A DNA stretch of 64,000 nt, taken from positions 186,001 through 250,000 of the forward strand of contig NADL03000070.1 in assembly GCA_002205965.3 (NCBI GenBank). Direction: 5' to 3'. The first letter of the stretch is position 1, and each line of letters opens with the position of its first letter. Of the stretch, positions 1 through 12,412 are shown in pieces. Both the position numbers and the translations under genes were made by a program. The notes under the pieces were generated by a model, which was given only the letters and a program-made list of their open reading frames with translations, searched no databases and had not been told where the DNA came from. Origin of the DNA: Kappaphycus alvarezii (taxonomy: Eukaryota > Rhodophyta > Florideophyceae > Gigartinales > Solieriaceae).

Positions 1-295
1 AAGGATTTCGGACCTTCTTGTGTGTTAGCGACGAATATTTTGAAAGAACCAACAGGATTCGATTGCAAACAGTCTTCCACTCTGGGTGTGGAGGCTTATA
101 TCCAGCGATTGACGCTTTTATAAGCATAAAATTGTGATTCACCGGAGTAGAAAGCAGATTTGATTGATGGATTGGACGTTGGAAAATGTAACGTTCACTT
201 GGGATTGAGACTCGATTTCACGTTGACCTTTCATCACGAAACCTGTCAATTACTTTCTCTATCGTTGAAGACTTTGGTCACCTCCGTTTGTCCAC
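1..295. other. No recognised feature
   Basis: I see no supportable gene in this stretch. It lies directly upstream of a retroelement C-terminal fragment and may be its decayed 5' part, but no motif could be read in any frame. Confidence 0.3.
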
Positions 296-560
296 CTCCC
301 TATTGAATTCCACAAATCTACCGGGTGGTGAAATGTGCGGGATGACTTCATCACGGACACTTTTGTCAACCCCTTGGCACCCTCCCGCAGAAGATTCCGT
401 ATTTTATACCAGCTAAATTCACTCAATGCAGCGAAAAAAGTGAAACAAGGAGATAGGAGACTTTCATTGCGAATTCTGCAACGGGTAGACTTATTGCCGT
501 CCCCATTTCCTTAGAGTTTTGCACCCGGGTGTCTACGCACTACTATGAAGCGTCGTACGT
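296..560 (+). pseudogene. Non-LTR retroelement C-terminal domain fragment (copy 1)
   Basis: Reading across shifted frames gives the block FVNPLAPS followed by basic residues, then a Lys/Arg-rich stretch, then a GRLIAVPIS block. The same order (FVNPLAPS ... K-rich ... GRLVPVPIS) occurs in the cleaner copy at 5443-5826, so the two are paralogous pieces of one element. From memory, this domain ends a family of eukaryotic non-LTR reverse transcriptases and follows a D-x-TVxNP strand and an invariant Lys, a pattern that recalls PD-(D/E)XK nucleases. The assignment to that fold is inference. The fragment has no RT domain of its own and is broken by stops and indels. Confidence 0.5.
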
Positions 561-699
561 AGTGTGTAGTAAGGAAAATGGAGACATATGGAAATTTTAA
601 ACAAGTTCTAGCTCAGGGAATCCGTAGCGGTATCATTTTCCAGTATTGCCTGCCTGATAACTGAACTCCACGTTTCTTCGTTTCTTGCAGATCTTGGGA

Positions 700-1115
700 T
701 ATTCTTGACCATCTGAAGTCAACCGAGGATGACTTCATACTGACAACGGAGGTATTGCTCGAGAGTATTGATCAGGCGAAAAATTAGGAGATGGAAGACG
801 CAAAGAAGCAAGAAATAAGAGCCATGATGAAACATGGAACATTCAAAGTAATTATTAAGGAAGAGGTTGTACCAAATAATAAAGTTTTACCCGGGAGATT
901 CGTCCTGTCAATCAAATGGTCTATTGGATGAAAAAAAAGGATATCTCACGTTTTTTTACTGGAAGTAACCGCGATAATATGAAAATATCGTGGCTCACTC
1001 GTCCCCTACTTTGTAACCTCATTCACTAAGATTGCCTGAATCGTTAGCAGCAGTATTCAGATTCGAAGTATGGACAGTATATACGTAGTGAAATGAACTT
1101 TTGGGTCTGTTTCAG
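700..1115 (+). pseudogene. Ty1/copia reverse transcriptase, N-terminal part
   Basis: A frame through 725-940 reads FILTTEVL, then EMEDAKKQEI, GTFKV and VLPGRFVLSIK. This is the run-in and first block of a Ty1/copia RT, where the protein copies element RNA into cDNA in a cytoplasmic particle. A shifted frame then gives IVAHSSPTL and FEVWT at about 985-1080, matching the next conserved copia segment. Similarity stops near 1115 and resumes at about 2186, so the gene is split by about 1.07 kb of foreign sequence. Several stops and frameshifts show it is not functional. Start and end are approximate. Confidence 0.7.
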
Positions 1116-1119
1116 GGAT

Positions 1120-2180
1120 CAATGATCTAATTTGCTAATCGAACTCGATTACTGTTTAATTGGTTAGTTTAGCAATTTTCTTTTGGTTTACAGTGACTTC
1201 TCTTGTAAGACTACCTAGAAGTGACCGATAAGGGGCTTGCCATGGGCAGGCACTGGCCCTGAATTTTATTCAGTTACTAATTTGCTAACTGCTGACAAGT
1301 AGCTAGTTACTTAACCGACCGGCGGCCCAACTTCTAACTTAGTATTTATTATTGGGCTTCTTTAAGTGCCCAAGTAAACAGTTACCAAAAGTTTGGCTCT
1401 AGTTGTTATTACCACCTTTCGCGACCCGTTTCTCCTTCTAACGGCTCCCTCAAGCGTGTATATAGAATAGCCATCCCCTTTGGTCCCGATCGTAGCCCTT
1501 CAGACTGATCATCCGCCAGGCTTAGCCCTTTTTCTTTTGTTCCATCAAGTTGCATTTGCGCATGTTCCTCAGGGAGGAATGTATCTCTGGACCCGTTTAG
1601 GCCGAAGCTCCCCTAGGAAGACTGTATAGGAAATACGCGGCGTTCAAGCTATTCAATGAAGGAGGACACAAACATCCATTAGAGCCTCGCTCGCCCTCGT
1701 TGCGCGCTACTCGCAAAAATTCGCTCAGATTCGGCCTTTATTTGGTTGATCGCCGACTTCAGTCGTTCTTTTCTACCATCCATTTACTTTTCTTTTGCTT
1801 TTGGTCCACAGGAACACATCCCTTCCTTGGTTTTCGCCACCTGCTTCCGTTCATCGAACTCTTTTCCTTAGTAGTTGGCTACGTATTGTTGGCTCTTCTG
1901 GACACTGTGTGTCCTTTGACTCAACGAGTGTATAATGAATCTCTACCAAACCGGTCTGCCAGACCACAGAGCTACTTCCCTTCACAGGGCTTAAAGAGAA
2001 AACGAACTCCTGATAGACGCACAGGTACTAACTGCTTCTTCTTTTATTTACCTATACATTCTGGTTCGCTACCCTTTCGGGCTATGTCTGTGCGTTGAAC
2101 TAAAAGATAATAACCCGACTTACAACTAATAGTTTGAGCTGTTTGCAAGGATGTATATATATTAAAAAAACCTATCCCTG
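1120..2180. mobile_element. LTR-like insert inside copia RT
   Basis: About 1.06 kb of non-coding, pyrimidine-rich sequence separates the two halves of a copia RT. Length, composition and lack of coding suit a solo LTR, and short stretches recall the gypsy LTR at 10768 in style (CTAGTTACTTAACC, GCCC-rich runs). I could not place a TG...CA border or a target duplication, so the exact ends are unknown. An open frame at 1700-2098 has no recognisable content and is judged incidental. Confidence 0.45.
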
Positions 2181-2185
2181 AATTC

Positions 2186-3300
2186 TAGCCCAAATCGGAC
2201 CAATATCTCAAGTTGTTTCGATCACTATACGGCCTATGCAATGCCGGAGATCTATTACATAAGAAACCAGACAACCGTTATCGCAAAGGAATGAAGATGG
2301 AACTTTTCATATAGAACCGGATCTCTACTTCCTGAAAAGTGAAGGGGCGCTTCATGACTGGGTGGTAGCTACGTATACGAAATCCTACGTTGCGGCGACT
2401 AATATTTTCGGAAGCTTCCGAAGCTTACCAACAAGATATTTGAAATGAAAGAAGAGTCTCCCTTACCACCTGAATTTACTGGATTCATACTTGACTAGAA
2501 CGAAGGTAATTTCGGCACCACCAAATATATTTTTGGAAACTCGAATGCCTACCCGGTGAGGTATCGTTTAAGCATTTTGGTTGATTCGCATGAAAATGGC
2601 GAGGCTATAAAATTCAATACTCAGACATCTCTTTGAAGTAGCGCAACTGGCGCAGATTGCAGAGAATAATTTCGAACAAAATCTTCGTCAAATTTTGAGA
2701 AGGATAAATAATTTGATCACGTAGAAGGAAGTGATAACCCGATAAAGTCAAGTACTATTGAGAGTATTAGTTTGCATCAAAAATCAACTGCGTCGGAGGC
2801 TAAGACCTCTGTCGTAGCCCTGCGTGGAGTGGCGGATATTTCCATAAACCAAATAACGTACTTAGTCAATAATTAAGTTTGTCTCAATAGTACCAAATAT
2901 AACGGGAAACCATACGCATTGTTGTCTCGCAAATAACGAAAGTGTTCCTCGAATTTGGTGTTCATCGGCGATGTTGACGACAGCCTAGCTTCTTTATAGT
3001 TTGATTACTGTAAATTTGGGTGAGTTTCGCGCCCCAAAATGTCTGGAGAAGTTCACCGTCTTCAGCGATAAATTTGACACATCCGTTGCGCTATCGAAGG
3101 AAACAGATATAATGCTAGGAAAGAAGGTCCTCTTACAACTTCTATCAGATAGCAAAGTCTCCTAGAAGTTATATATACGGGCTCAAGTACTTTCGAGAAT
3201 CCCGAAATGAGAAGATTTTCCCGACGAGGAAATCCCTGACATCTGTGTTAATGGGAGCGCGAGTGCTGTTGCTGAAAGGCCTACAAAGTTAATGAGCTGG
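2186..3300 (+). pseudogene. Ty1/copia reverse transcriptase (C-terminal) and RNase H remains
   Basis: The frame at about 2205-2270 reads KLFRSLYGLCNAGDL, the SLYGL box of copia RT. It is followed by EPDLYFLKSEGAL and by the region where the YVDD box should lie, then EMKEESPLPPEFTGF at about 2440-2490. At about 3140-3220 a further shifted frame reads LLSDSKV, then EVIYTGSSTFENPEMRR, typical of the copia RNase H end. Together with 700-1115 this is one element interrupted by an insert. Frames change many times and stops are frequent, so it is a relic. Its gag, protease and integrase were not found in the window. Confidence 0.65.
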
Positions 3301-5435
3301 AAAATTCCTCGAAAGGTCGTCAATGAAGGCCAAATAAATATCCAACGGAATTTTTCAACATTTTACCGGTGGAAGTACCTTGAGAACACGACTTGTTGAA
3401 TAAGAACTTCATAAACATCGACCCGCACAATTCTTCAGAGGATGTATTGGCACACAACATCAACGAAATGGGCGTAAGTTCAATTGGAAAGGTACTCTGA
3501 GTCTAAGGTAAACCTGGGATCAAAATTGATAGCAACCCAGTGGTCATCGCAAGAGCCACGCACGCTCACTAGCGAATGATCCAAATGCCACTGGGGAACC
3601 TCGGATTCAAACTGAAATCCCAATTATAACGCAAACCATGCAGAAGTGAGCGGGATCGTTTGTTACGAAACTCAACATCATATACAGCTTGCCCACCATC
3701 TGGCAAGCCTCCTTGAGACTTCAAAAATGAACCGTGGAATCACTCCTTTGTATCAAAGCCTATCTCGCTTCTTGCTCATAAATCTCCTCAAAAATTACAT
3801 TGAATACAGATTAAGGAACAGAATCCATCTGCTTGCTGGACAAGAACGGTACTTTCACTAAAGGGATCCTATAATTAATTAATCTTTGATCAATATATCT
3901 GGCCTCTGTAAGACCAGCCAGGACGGATACTTTAGAGTATATGTGGAAGAAAATTATAATTGGACAGTATACGGGAACTCTTGTCTGCCTCATCATCGTT
4001 TTCGGACTTCGAACCGACTTTTAAGTATGTTGGAGTGCCTCGAACACATTCCTTGTTTCCTACTATGACCTTTCGGAAGTCGAGGACCTACCTTACATGA
4101 ATGGCCATCGATGTGGACGATTCCTGAACCATTTGTTACTTAGAGGGGTCGTTGCTGTTCCTCATAATTCCATGGCGGCAACCTGCGACAAAACCAAGTT
4201 ATCAACATGCAACTCGTTGCAAAACATCAAATGCTTCAATACTTCAGTCACTCGCTGCAAATATTTCTGGTTTCCCTCCGAGTCATCGTTTCCGCTTTTA
4301 TTGATCCCCTAAATATGTCGTTTTCATCATTTCCGCTCAACCCTTTTGTACCACCTCAAAGCCAACAAAAAAATCCTTTCCCCCTCTCACCCCGTGCTGT
4401 CCTACTTTTTCTTCTCCCTCCGTTGTACCATCTCATTGTTCTGGTTAAGGAGATTTTAACTGTTCTGGTCACTGTTATAATAACTAGGACATCTCGAACC
4501 ATCGTCAAGTTCACTTCCAAATGCCTGGCGATATATGTCCAGATAGAGTTGTTACGCTTTCATCTTCTCTTGAAAATAACTTTTATCCTGCCCCAGTCGC
4601 CTTTATCTGTTTATTTATTTATTCTGTCCAATTCGCCTTTTATGCTTCCATCTGATACTTTGAGCTGTAGGAATAACCCGGGAGGATAGCAATCAGTCGG
4701 ATTTGTTGCTTGGATTGAGGACGGTAGGGAAGAAATTCGCTCTCTGGTTTGTTTGTATTCGCTGGTTTCGTTTGTTCCGCGTTTGCGCCATGTTTTTAGT
4801 TCTCAGGTTTCAAATTAGTTCAACCTTTGGTTCAGTTGCTCTCAATACACCCCTACTTGTGTTATTTGAGTTTTACGTCAGACTTCTTTTGATCTTATGT
4901 AAAATTTTCCACCTTGACTTGCTGACTGTTGTTTTCCTTACCAGGCCTCTACTCTGAAACTCGCTGCATTCTATGCGCTCTCTTTCACTATAGAAACTGT
5001 GCTCTGATTGAGGTGGCGATGTGAAGTGCATGTGACTTCTTTTAGATGCGTTTGGAATACAGTATAAAGTAGGCACCCGACGATCTGGTAAGAAAGGGGA
5101 GTGTAATTAGTTTTCAATACGGTCGTTGTCAGGCGCAATATGATAAAGAATATAGTGCCGCTGTTGTACTGCGCATATATAAACATCAAAGCTCTTTCAC
5201 TAACTCGCTCTCCGACAAGATCATAAATAAGTTTAGCAGTATTTTTACTGCATTCCGTTGTTCCAACTACGGTACACAGTCTCGGATGTTTTGAATAAAA
5301 AAATTACTCTATTTCTTACTATCCTACGTCTATCTCTGCTCCTATCCCCACGCTGTCGATACATCTACCTCACAATACAAGGGTACGATTGCTCGCGTAG
5401 TGACTGTACCAAAAACGACAAAAAATAATATAAAA
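3300..5435. other. Unassigned, partly pyrimidine-rich DNA
   Basis: Short open frames exist (for example 3646-3861 and 4207-4689) but none shows a known motif. From 4300 to 4960 the plus strand is strongly pyrimidine-rich with TTTATTTATTTATT runs, as in many LTR or UTR sequences. It could hold the copia 3' LTR, but no partner LTR is present to prove it. Confidence 0.3.
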
Positions 5436-5439
5436 TGTA

Positions 5440-5826
5440 GACGTGGACCTATACATCCAGGCAATGGGAAGCAGCGGAGGGACCGACTTTTTTGATGTTG
5501 CCTTCGTGAATCCCCTTGCTCCCTCCAACAGAAGAGTAAGGGCCTTCAACCAATTCCTCTCTGAATGCGGCGCGAAATGCAAAGCAGAGAGATATCAATC
5601 CTTTATCGCGACCTCCACCAGAGGCAGGCTCGTGCCTGTGCCAATCTCCACTCTTGGAGGTTGGCACCCGGATGCATGTGCAGTGCTAAATGACGTGGCA
5701 AGAAACGTGGCTGTGAGGGCACTGGAGACGTACGGAAAGGTTGGGGGGTTGATGCAAAGGCACGCTGCAGCAGCCGTCATGTCCAATGCGGCCTGCTTGA
5801 TGGCTGGCCTGAAGGTAGCATTTTAG
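5440..5826 (+). pseudogene. Non-LTR retroelement C-terminal domain fragment (copy 2)
   Basis: A clean 128-codon open frame ends in TAG at 5824-5826. It carries VDLYI, then DFFDVAFVNPLAPSNRR, KCKAERY, GRLVPVPISTLGGWHPDA, and a helical end with LMQRHAAAAVMSNAA. This order matches, from memory, the last ~120 residues of a widespread eukaryotic RT family, downstream of the Zn-finger and RHN box. The Asp strand plus Lys after about 30 residues suggests a nuclease-like fold (inference). There is no natural ATG: a stop lies at 5431-5433 and the piece simply starts mid-protein, so it is a 5'-truncated copy. The absence of frameshifts makes it younger than copy 1. Confidence 0.6.
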
Positions 5827-6029
5827 GAAGCGTAGTTCCTTCCCCATTACGCTGTAGGTATACCCTTTTTGAGTCGATTGCGGTTGTCTGGAAAACCATG
5901 GGATAGGTCGGAAATATCTTCCAACAGTAAAACACCCAAACGTATTGGCTTCTTGGACCTATAGTGAAAGGAAACCTACAGAAAGTTGGATGTGAGAGTG
6001 TTCGATACACGTTAGGACGTGCGCATTAC
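5827..6029 (+). other. Remnant of gypsy internal 3' end
   Basis: The string GTTAGGACGTGCGCA at about 6012 also occurs at about 21951, just inside the 3' LTR of the large gypsy element. The rest of the stretch is too diverged to read. It marks the 3' internal end of an older relative of that element. Confidence 0.45.
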
Positions 6030-7045
6030 TTACTGAAATCATAAGGCCATGATTTAAAAAGTTATTGTTCTAATATGTACAGAGTGGTAGAGGCTCAAGG
6101 TGTAAGGTCTAAGGATAAGTCAGTTTCAGGAATGTACTAGGCGAGTGTCAGGGAAAAGTGTCATTTATTTAGATAATTTATCAAAACCCATACAAACTGG
6201 AGTTATTTTATCTAGAACTCTCGGGAACAAGTCCAGAACTGACATTTTGGCGGGTCAAGGTCCATTATTGGGCAAAATGTCGACCCAACTCATCATTTAC
6301 TTATGTATTTGTAATTTTGCTTTCAATCAAGCTTTTACCAGTCTATCATAGGTATTCGTAACCCTTCTGAGGATTTTTATACTTATTTGGTGAATAAGGC
6401 AGAAGAAATAAACACACAATTAGTTGTTGGCCCTGAAATGAACCAAAGTTTTGCTCTGCAGCAACCTTGCCTACGGAAAATTTGGTGTCAGCGCGTCGAT
6501 ACCCGAGGTCCACCTTTTTTCTCTTTTCACACTATTTTACATTAACGTCCTATTCTTTTATAATATTTATTCAATTTTTGCGCCCCAGACTCTGTCCCAG
6601 TACAGAAAAATAGGAAGGTCAAGGTGGATACAAGGTTCTTTTCTCCAGAGTAGATACCCATAGCTGCTGAATCGAATTAAGTCTCATTTCTTATCCAGTT
6701 TTGCACCATTGGTGGTTTTACTTCTCTCAATAGGATTTTTTGCAACGTTTAAGCTTTCCGCGGATCACATTTCTGCTTTAAAAGCTGTATGAAAAACATA
6801 CCGTCAAGCCGATCGTGGAACACATTCCGGTATATCATCCTAACTACTGCCCACCAGAGAGCTTATCTACTGCCTCGCAGATCACTTTAAGAGAACGATG
6901 AAGAGAGATATTCATGTGATCCTTGATTTCCCTGCACTGTTTTTCCCATTTTCCGAAAGTGTCACAAACTGGAAACCGTAGAGTTGTCTTGTACTTTACG
7001 ATCGGAGAGAGCAGTGCGCAGTTTTTCGAAAGGAAAAAATTGCGC
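6030..7045 (+). mobile_element. Old diverged LTR of the gypsy family
   Basis: Several colinear anchors are shared with the LTR at 10768-11766: TATTGGGC-AA-TGTCGA near 6255, CTCTGCAG-AACCTTGCC near 6453, ATATTTATTCA followed by GCGCCCC-GACTC near 6565, CCGCGGA-CAC near 6758, CATACCGTC near 6800 and TGCGCATT near 7036. Spacing between anchors agrees with a ~1-kb LTR. Divergence is far greater than between the paired LTRs, so this is an earlier insertion. Ends are estimated from the anchors. Open frames inside (6844-7110 minus and others) are not credible genes. Confidence 0.6.
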
Positions 7046-10000
7046 ATTACTCGTTGAATAGCAACACGGGGCTGAAGGCCACAAGGCTCATTTTTGAAGA
7101 ATATGGCCATGTAGTATGACTATTGTGGACATATAAAGATCAGAGATATCTTGTGGATCTTTAATTCCGAACTTTATGTACTTTGACAATTAATTTTAAC
7201 CCAAAGTTGGTAATTGGTCTGCCAACTGTTCTGGACGAGTATTAAAATGCGCATAAAGCCGCAATTTTGTAGAGGAGTGCATTACCCGTGAATCTAAAAC
7301 TATCTTTGAAAGTTCGCATCATTTAAAAGGGAACTAATGTTTAGTTTCAGATTTCTTGTAAGTTCTAATATGGAGTTATTCCTTTCGACATAAACTAAAA
7401 TCGAGCTGAGAGCCTTGGTGTTTATATTTCGAAATTTAAGGTCTCGGACGCAAGGAATAGCAGAAATAGCAGAAAATTGGGTACCAAAGAACTGAAGCAA
7501 AATAGCTATTGGGCAATTTAAAATGCCTGTACTCATCATCATTATATATTATTTTTAGTAGTTGTTCCTTCATGAGTCCATATTTTGACTCAAACTGAGA
7601 GTTATTAGGTAGGTTTAAGTATGAAGTATACCGAGGTGAATCAATTTTTAAGATCTTTCGTGAACAGAATAAATATATGCTCCGTGTGTCATTCATGGGA
7701 TACTAAAGTTCTCGACGGACATGTTAGTGACTCGCAGATAACCAAAGACTCGTATTAGTTACTGCGTGGGTCTAGTTTTGAAAGCAAACCATGAAAATCG
7801 CCTCGAAATATACTTCTCCTATTCGAACGAAAACGAATTAATTTTGCTTCAGATAGCCATGAAAAGGTATAATTGCATTCAATTGTGTCCACGTAAATCT
7901 TCACAAATTCTCTCTTAGAAATAACAAATAAGTGGAAAATGTAAATTTATTCTCAAATAGTCATTGATTTCTTGAGACTTGACGAAGTTAATCTTATTTG
8001 CTGATAAATTAGTTAGACTCCCGCGAATATTCATTTGAAATGGCTCATTGAACTCAGACGTAATTCAGGAGTTTATTGATGCAGTAGATAAAAAACCTAT
8101 GAGCAACTTCACTGTTAATTTTTCAGCTATTCCCAATTGATCATGAAAATTTGGGCTTTTTTCATTTTTTATGAGTAATTATTGGAAAATGGATGGTATC
8201 TAAATTTCAAAAAACTGCATTCTCAGTAACTAAGGTAACATAGTTAATTTACTTTGGAACAGCTAATTTTAATAAGCTTGAAACAACTATAACGAACTTC
8301 AAAAGTTTCATGCCGCAAAGCAGTGAATGTATCGAGACTTTGAGCAAGACTTTGGTATAAATATTAATGTTATGTTACCTTTGTAGTACAGCAACTAGAA
8401 CAGTACTTGTGCGAAAAATATCATATAAAACTAGAGAAAATTTAATATTTAAATGTTTTATGAATACTCTCTAGCACCATTGATCTTCTTCAAAAAGTAA
8501 GAAAGAAAGTTTTTCAGGAGAGGCCTCAATTTTGGAGGCCAAAACAAGTTCTTTTGTCGTACCGAATGTTACCTATGACAAATGTGAAGTCTATGCGTTG
8601 TGTGAGGTAAGTAAACTAAACAGACATAATTTGTCCCAATAAGATAGCATTGCGTGTCTTCACTGTACTCTTAGGCCATTTATAAACAAATATTGATTCA
8701 TAATAACAGAAATTAGCTGCAAAGTTACTTACATAAATAGCAAATTTACAGCGTTTTCATAGAGCGGTAAATTTTTTTGTTGAGCTATGATAAATGTCCC
8801 ATATGTGTTATATGTTTGTGAACAATGTGAAAAAGCGAAATTGAAAATCTATTGTAATGGACTTCCAGATTTTTAAATGAGAAATAACTAGTGTGCTAAT
8901 ATGCTTCTTGCTCTAAATGCAGCATGATAGCAATTTGTTTTGCTTTATCCAACAGTTTAAAATCCAAAAATTTGATTACTTGCCAGCAGAAATGGTGAGA
9001 TTAGACAAACAGAGACAATTTGAGATGAATCAAAAACTTCCAGCCTGAATTGGTATGGCTTGTGGAGGGGTATAAATTGGACCATTTATCGATACAATCG
9101 GATATGATCGCTTTCAGGTGTGTGTTTTCACGTATTTTCATCGTCATTATAATCAGCTGAAACGCTAATCAAATTTCTTCCGGTTACTTCTTTGAGTTCT
9201 TTTTTCTTTAAATATTGCGAAATCAAGATTCGGTGACCACGATGACACCAGATGTTTTATGACGCAATAGGTTTTATAAAAGCTGAAGTGAATAGCACAG
9301 AGGTCCCGGGAAAAATTAAAATTTAGTATGAGCGTTCTTAATAATAACGTGACTGTTTCGACCCGAGGTGAAACTCACTCAATTTAACACTATAACCATA
9401 ATTTAAAATAGGTGTACGTATCACTATTTTTTTCCATTGTCTTTCACTTCACTATATTCTCCTCGAAATAAATTTCAGGTATAATGAATTAAAATTTGAA
9501 AGTGATTTGAAGAAATGTAGGATACATATATCACTAGGTCTAATTGGGCAACTGTCACTCAAATCGTTTTCCATTACTTCTTGATTTAAAGTTACGTTAC
9601 ATATTTTTGCTCATTGATTTCTTGAAATAACTAAAAATGTCCCATAGAACGTCATATTCATATCCTAAGAGGATGTATGCGACAAATTTCTAAAAGCAAA
9701 CTCCTTGGAAAATCGTACGCCCATCACTGCAATGAGATCAAAATCATACTATTTCTAAACTGAAATCCTATTCCACAATTATTTGCCGCCTCACCAAATT
9801 GGATATAATCACTACAGAGGAAATTTCATTGAATTCTTTGTTGTAAAATTCATTTTCGATTCGCAAAGTATTCCTATATCTACACTGAACATTTTTCAAC
9901 ATGGACTTATCTGCTTCAAATTGAAATGAAATTGCGAAATCGCTTTTCTATTCAATGCCTCGGTGTACAACGACTCGTTTAGTTTTCTTAAAAACGCAAT

Positions 10001-10762
10001 TTCCGCGTCCATATAGTCTCATTCCAAGAGATGAAATATGTTTCCACCACTTTTCTCAATTAGATCAACTTCAGGATCATGGCTCAACGACTAGAAAACT
10101 AATTTGAAGCTAAAATCTCCCACATTCCTTTATCTACAGAAAGGTTTCAAAGGGCTTGCTACGTTTCTTGTATCAAGCGGGTAGTATCTTAATGTATTTG
10201 ATATTTTCTATTATAAATTAATGATTACCTCTCGTTTGCAGAGTTAGTTTACTACTATTTTTGACAAATGAGATAAAAAGTTTTTCGAAATGCAGGGTTT
10301 GCTAAGTTTGAATGTATTCTATTAATATCCAAATATACAAATTAATCTAAAAGAAGTTATTTGACTGAGTTAAAACTGACATACTTACAATCATTTAGAC
10401 GTGACACAATTCACAGACACAGAAATCAGGCAAAAAAACTACAAATATATTAGTTTTAAAATTTTTAATAAAAAATTCTACTCTCCACTCCGATTCTTCC
10501 CAGGTAAGCAAAGTATAGCACTTTTCGTATTCTTGAGGCTAAATAGATTTCAGATGATTCGTACTTGTTGTGATATGTTTCTTTTAGGATATCATATATT
10601 TTGCTCTCTTTGGAATAAATCAGTACTACCTCTTCAGAACTTTTCTGAAATAAACATCTTTGTAATGTGGTGTACCTAACTAATTCATTGAAAGCCAATT
10701 CTTTAAGGCCCAAAAAACGCAAATGATTAGGTCTGTGATCTGCCAGAAAAATTTTCAACGAG
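7046..10762. other. AT-rich gene-free DNA
   Basis: About 3.7 kb of strongly AT-rich sequence without a credible coding region, RNA gene or repeat that I could recognise. Short frames (7300-7542 minus, 10401-10679 plus, 10465-10788 minus) have AT-biased content without motifs. It probably continues the same tract as 23020-28500, from which it is separated only by the gypsy insertion. Confidence 0.5.
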
Positions 10763-10767
10763 GTTTG
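10763..10767. repeat. Target-site duplication, left (GTTTG)
   Basis: GTTTG precedes the TGTAGTGC start of the left LTR and is repeated at 23015-23019 right after the right LTR. Confidence 0.75.
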
Positions 10768-11766
10768 TGTAGTGCAATTGGCACTCACATTGTACTGCCA
10801 TCGGCAGAGCTAATTTTGGTGATCTTTTCTTTGATCTGATTCACTGCTAACCAGCAGGCACTGTACTGTACACTATAGTAAGGGCAATTTTCGCTTGTCG
10901 CCCATTATTATTCCGGGTATTGTATAACCACCGAGGGGCTTGAGGGCTTGCAATGTGGACCACTCGGCCCCCAAATTGGACCTGATAATTTCGCAGGTGA
11001 AAGGTACCTATTGGGCCAAGTGTCGAATTTACTTACCTTTAACTTGGATCTCCCTTACTTGGCTGACCCTAACTTCACTCACCCCGCCGTCGTAGATAAA
11101 AATAAACTAGCCAACTAGTATTTATACCTACCTGACCACTACGGCCCCAGATTAAACAGCCTCCCCGGTGTTGGCTCTGAACTTGACTTCCAACTTCCGC
11201 TTTGCAGAAACCTTGCCAACGGCAACTTTGGCTATAGCCTCGTTTATCCGCCTGGTCCCCCCTTTTTATTTCCCTCCTCTCTATCCAATATTATAATACC
11301 CCTTTGTTGTTTGTTTGTGATATTTATTCACACTTGGCGCCCCGGACTCCGGCGTTTATATACAAGTAGGATCTTCGAGGTTGTCGTAGGTGACAATACC
11401 CTTATCTCCAAAGGAGATATTAAGAACTGCTGACCCACTACTGCATCTTCTTTGTCCACTATTACACCCATGGTGTCTACGGTTCTTTGGAATCGATCCT
11501 TATCAAGTTTCTAGCATTCCGCGGACCACGGTCCGGCCTACAACCCGGACGACAAGTATACCGTCCTGCCGTCCAAGGAATTACCCCGCTCTTCTAACCC
11601 CATTTCTCCTCGCCTTCGGCGAGCTGTGCTACTGCATCGCAGGGTGCTTCAAGATAAAGAGGGCAGCAAAAACCGTGTAGGTCTTGGTACGTGTGTAGGT
11701 TTTCTCATTTTTTGACGGTGTTCCGTTCCTAGACGAGAAGAACTGCGCACCGCGCATTGCACTACA
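10768..11766 (+). repeat. 5' LTR of the gypsy element
   Basis: The LTR begins TGTAGTGCAATTGG and ends CATTGCACTACA, so its termini form an inverted repeat ending in TG...CA. It is 999 bp against 997 bp for the right copy. A TATTATAATA run near 11290 could be the core promoter. The body contains GTACTGTAC (near 10873), a motif repeated elsewhere in the window. Differences from the right LTR are mainly one-base indels in short runs. Confidence 0.9.
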
Positions 11767-12180
11767 CAAATCTGGTCTCCCGACCTAGACCTTATTGGAT
11801 TAGCTCCGAATTCGAAGAAGATTCTCAATAGTCTCACCTCTGGTAACTCTACCTCCAAGTGAGATTCTCCGTCTTTAATAGTTGGGGATTGAAGACGCCC
11901 CTTTATCAACCTTTGTTAATTTCTCGGTTCCTCGTGGTCGAGCCGCCACCGGAGGATAAGGAATAGTGGACTACGAAGCGGAATGTCTTCCATTGGATCT
12001 AGTCGGCTTCTTACTCGAGCGTCCACTGCTCCAAACGGTGTAGCCTCTTCAACAGTACCCCGTACGAAGACTCGTTCGAGGTCTGTGGCCGGAAACATAC
12101 CGTCGGTCACGGAAGCACCCCCACAGGACATCGACTCCCGCTCTGGAGCATGACACATCTCTCCGGGAGGAAATTTGCAC
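11767..12180 (+). other. Element leader with uncertain primer-binding site
   Basis: The sequence after the LTR reads CAAATCTGGTCTCCCGACC. A TGG start a few bases inside is expected for a tRNA primer, but I could not match it confidently to one tRNA 3' end. The rest of the leader has no convincing coding on the plus strand. Confidence 0.35.
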
Positions 12181-12181
12181 T

Positions 12182-12412
12182 TTGGTGCTCACGGAGATTG
12201 ACACTGTTAAAGGAGAGATAAATGCAATTCAGGAATCTCTGAAGACGAGTGAAGTCCGGTTTGATGTTATATTTCGTCAGAAAGAAGCTCGTCTAAACAG
12301 CATAAGTGAATTAAATGTTGCTATAGGAACCCTGCGGGATGAGGTTGCAACTCTGAGGCAGGATGTTAACCGTCTGCTAGAAGACCTAGCCGTCGAAAAA
12401 GCTAGGGTATAG
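12182..12412 (+). CDS. Gag-like coiled-coil segment
   Basis: An open frame of 76 codons is dominated by heptad-like Leu/Val/Ile spacing and charged residues (IQESLKTSEV, LNVAIGTLRDEVATL, DVNRLLEDLAVEKA). A coiled coil at this place, just after the LTR and leader, fits the N-terminal multimerisation part of a retrotransposon Gag. The frame begins without an ATG and ends in TAG, after which the reading continues poorly. No matrix, capsid or CCHC zinc knuckle could be confirmed. Function as Gag is inferred from position. Confidence 0.5.
   Translation: MVLTEIDTVKGEINAIQESLKTSEVRFDVIFRQKEARLNSISELNVAIGTLRDEVATLRQDVNRLLEDLAVEKARV

Noticed and set aside
1700..2098. 132-codon plus-strand frame
   Set aside because: It lies in the LTR-like insert within copia RT, with no recognisable content. 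Its hydrophobic runs come from pyrimidine-rich DNA.
11767..11790. Initiator-Met tRNA primer-binding site
   Set aside because: The sequence after the LTR (TCTGGTCTCCCGACC) does not match the usual TGGTATCAGAGC start. No other tRNA could be assigned safely.
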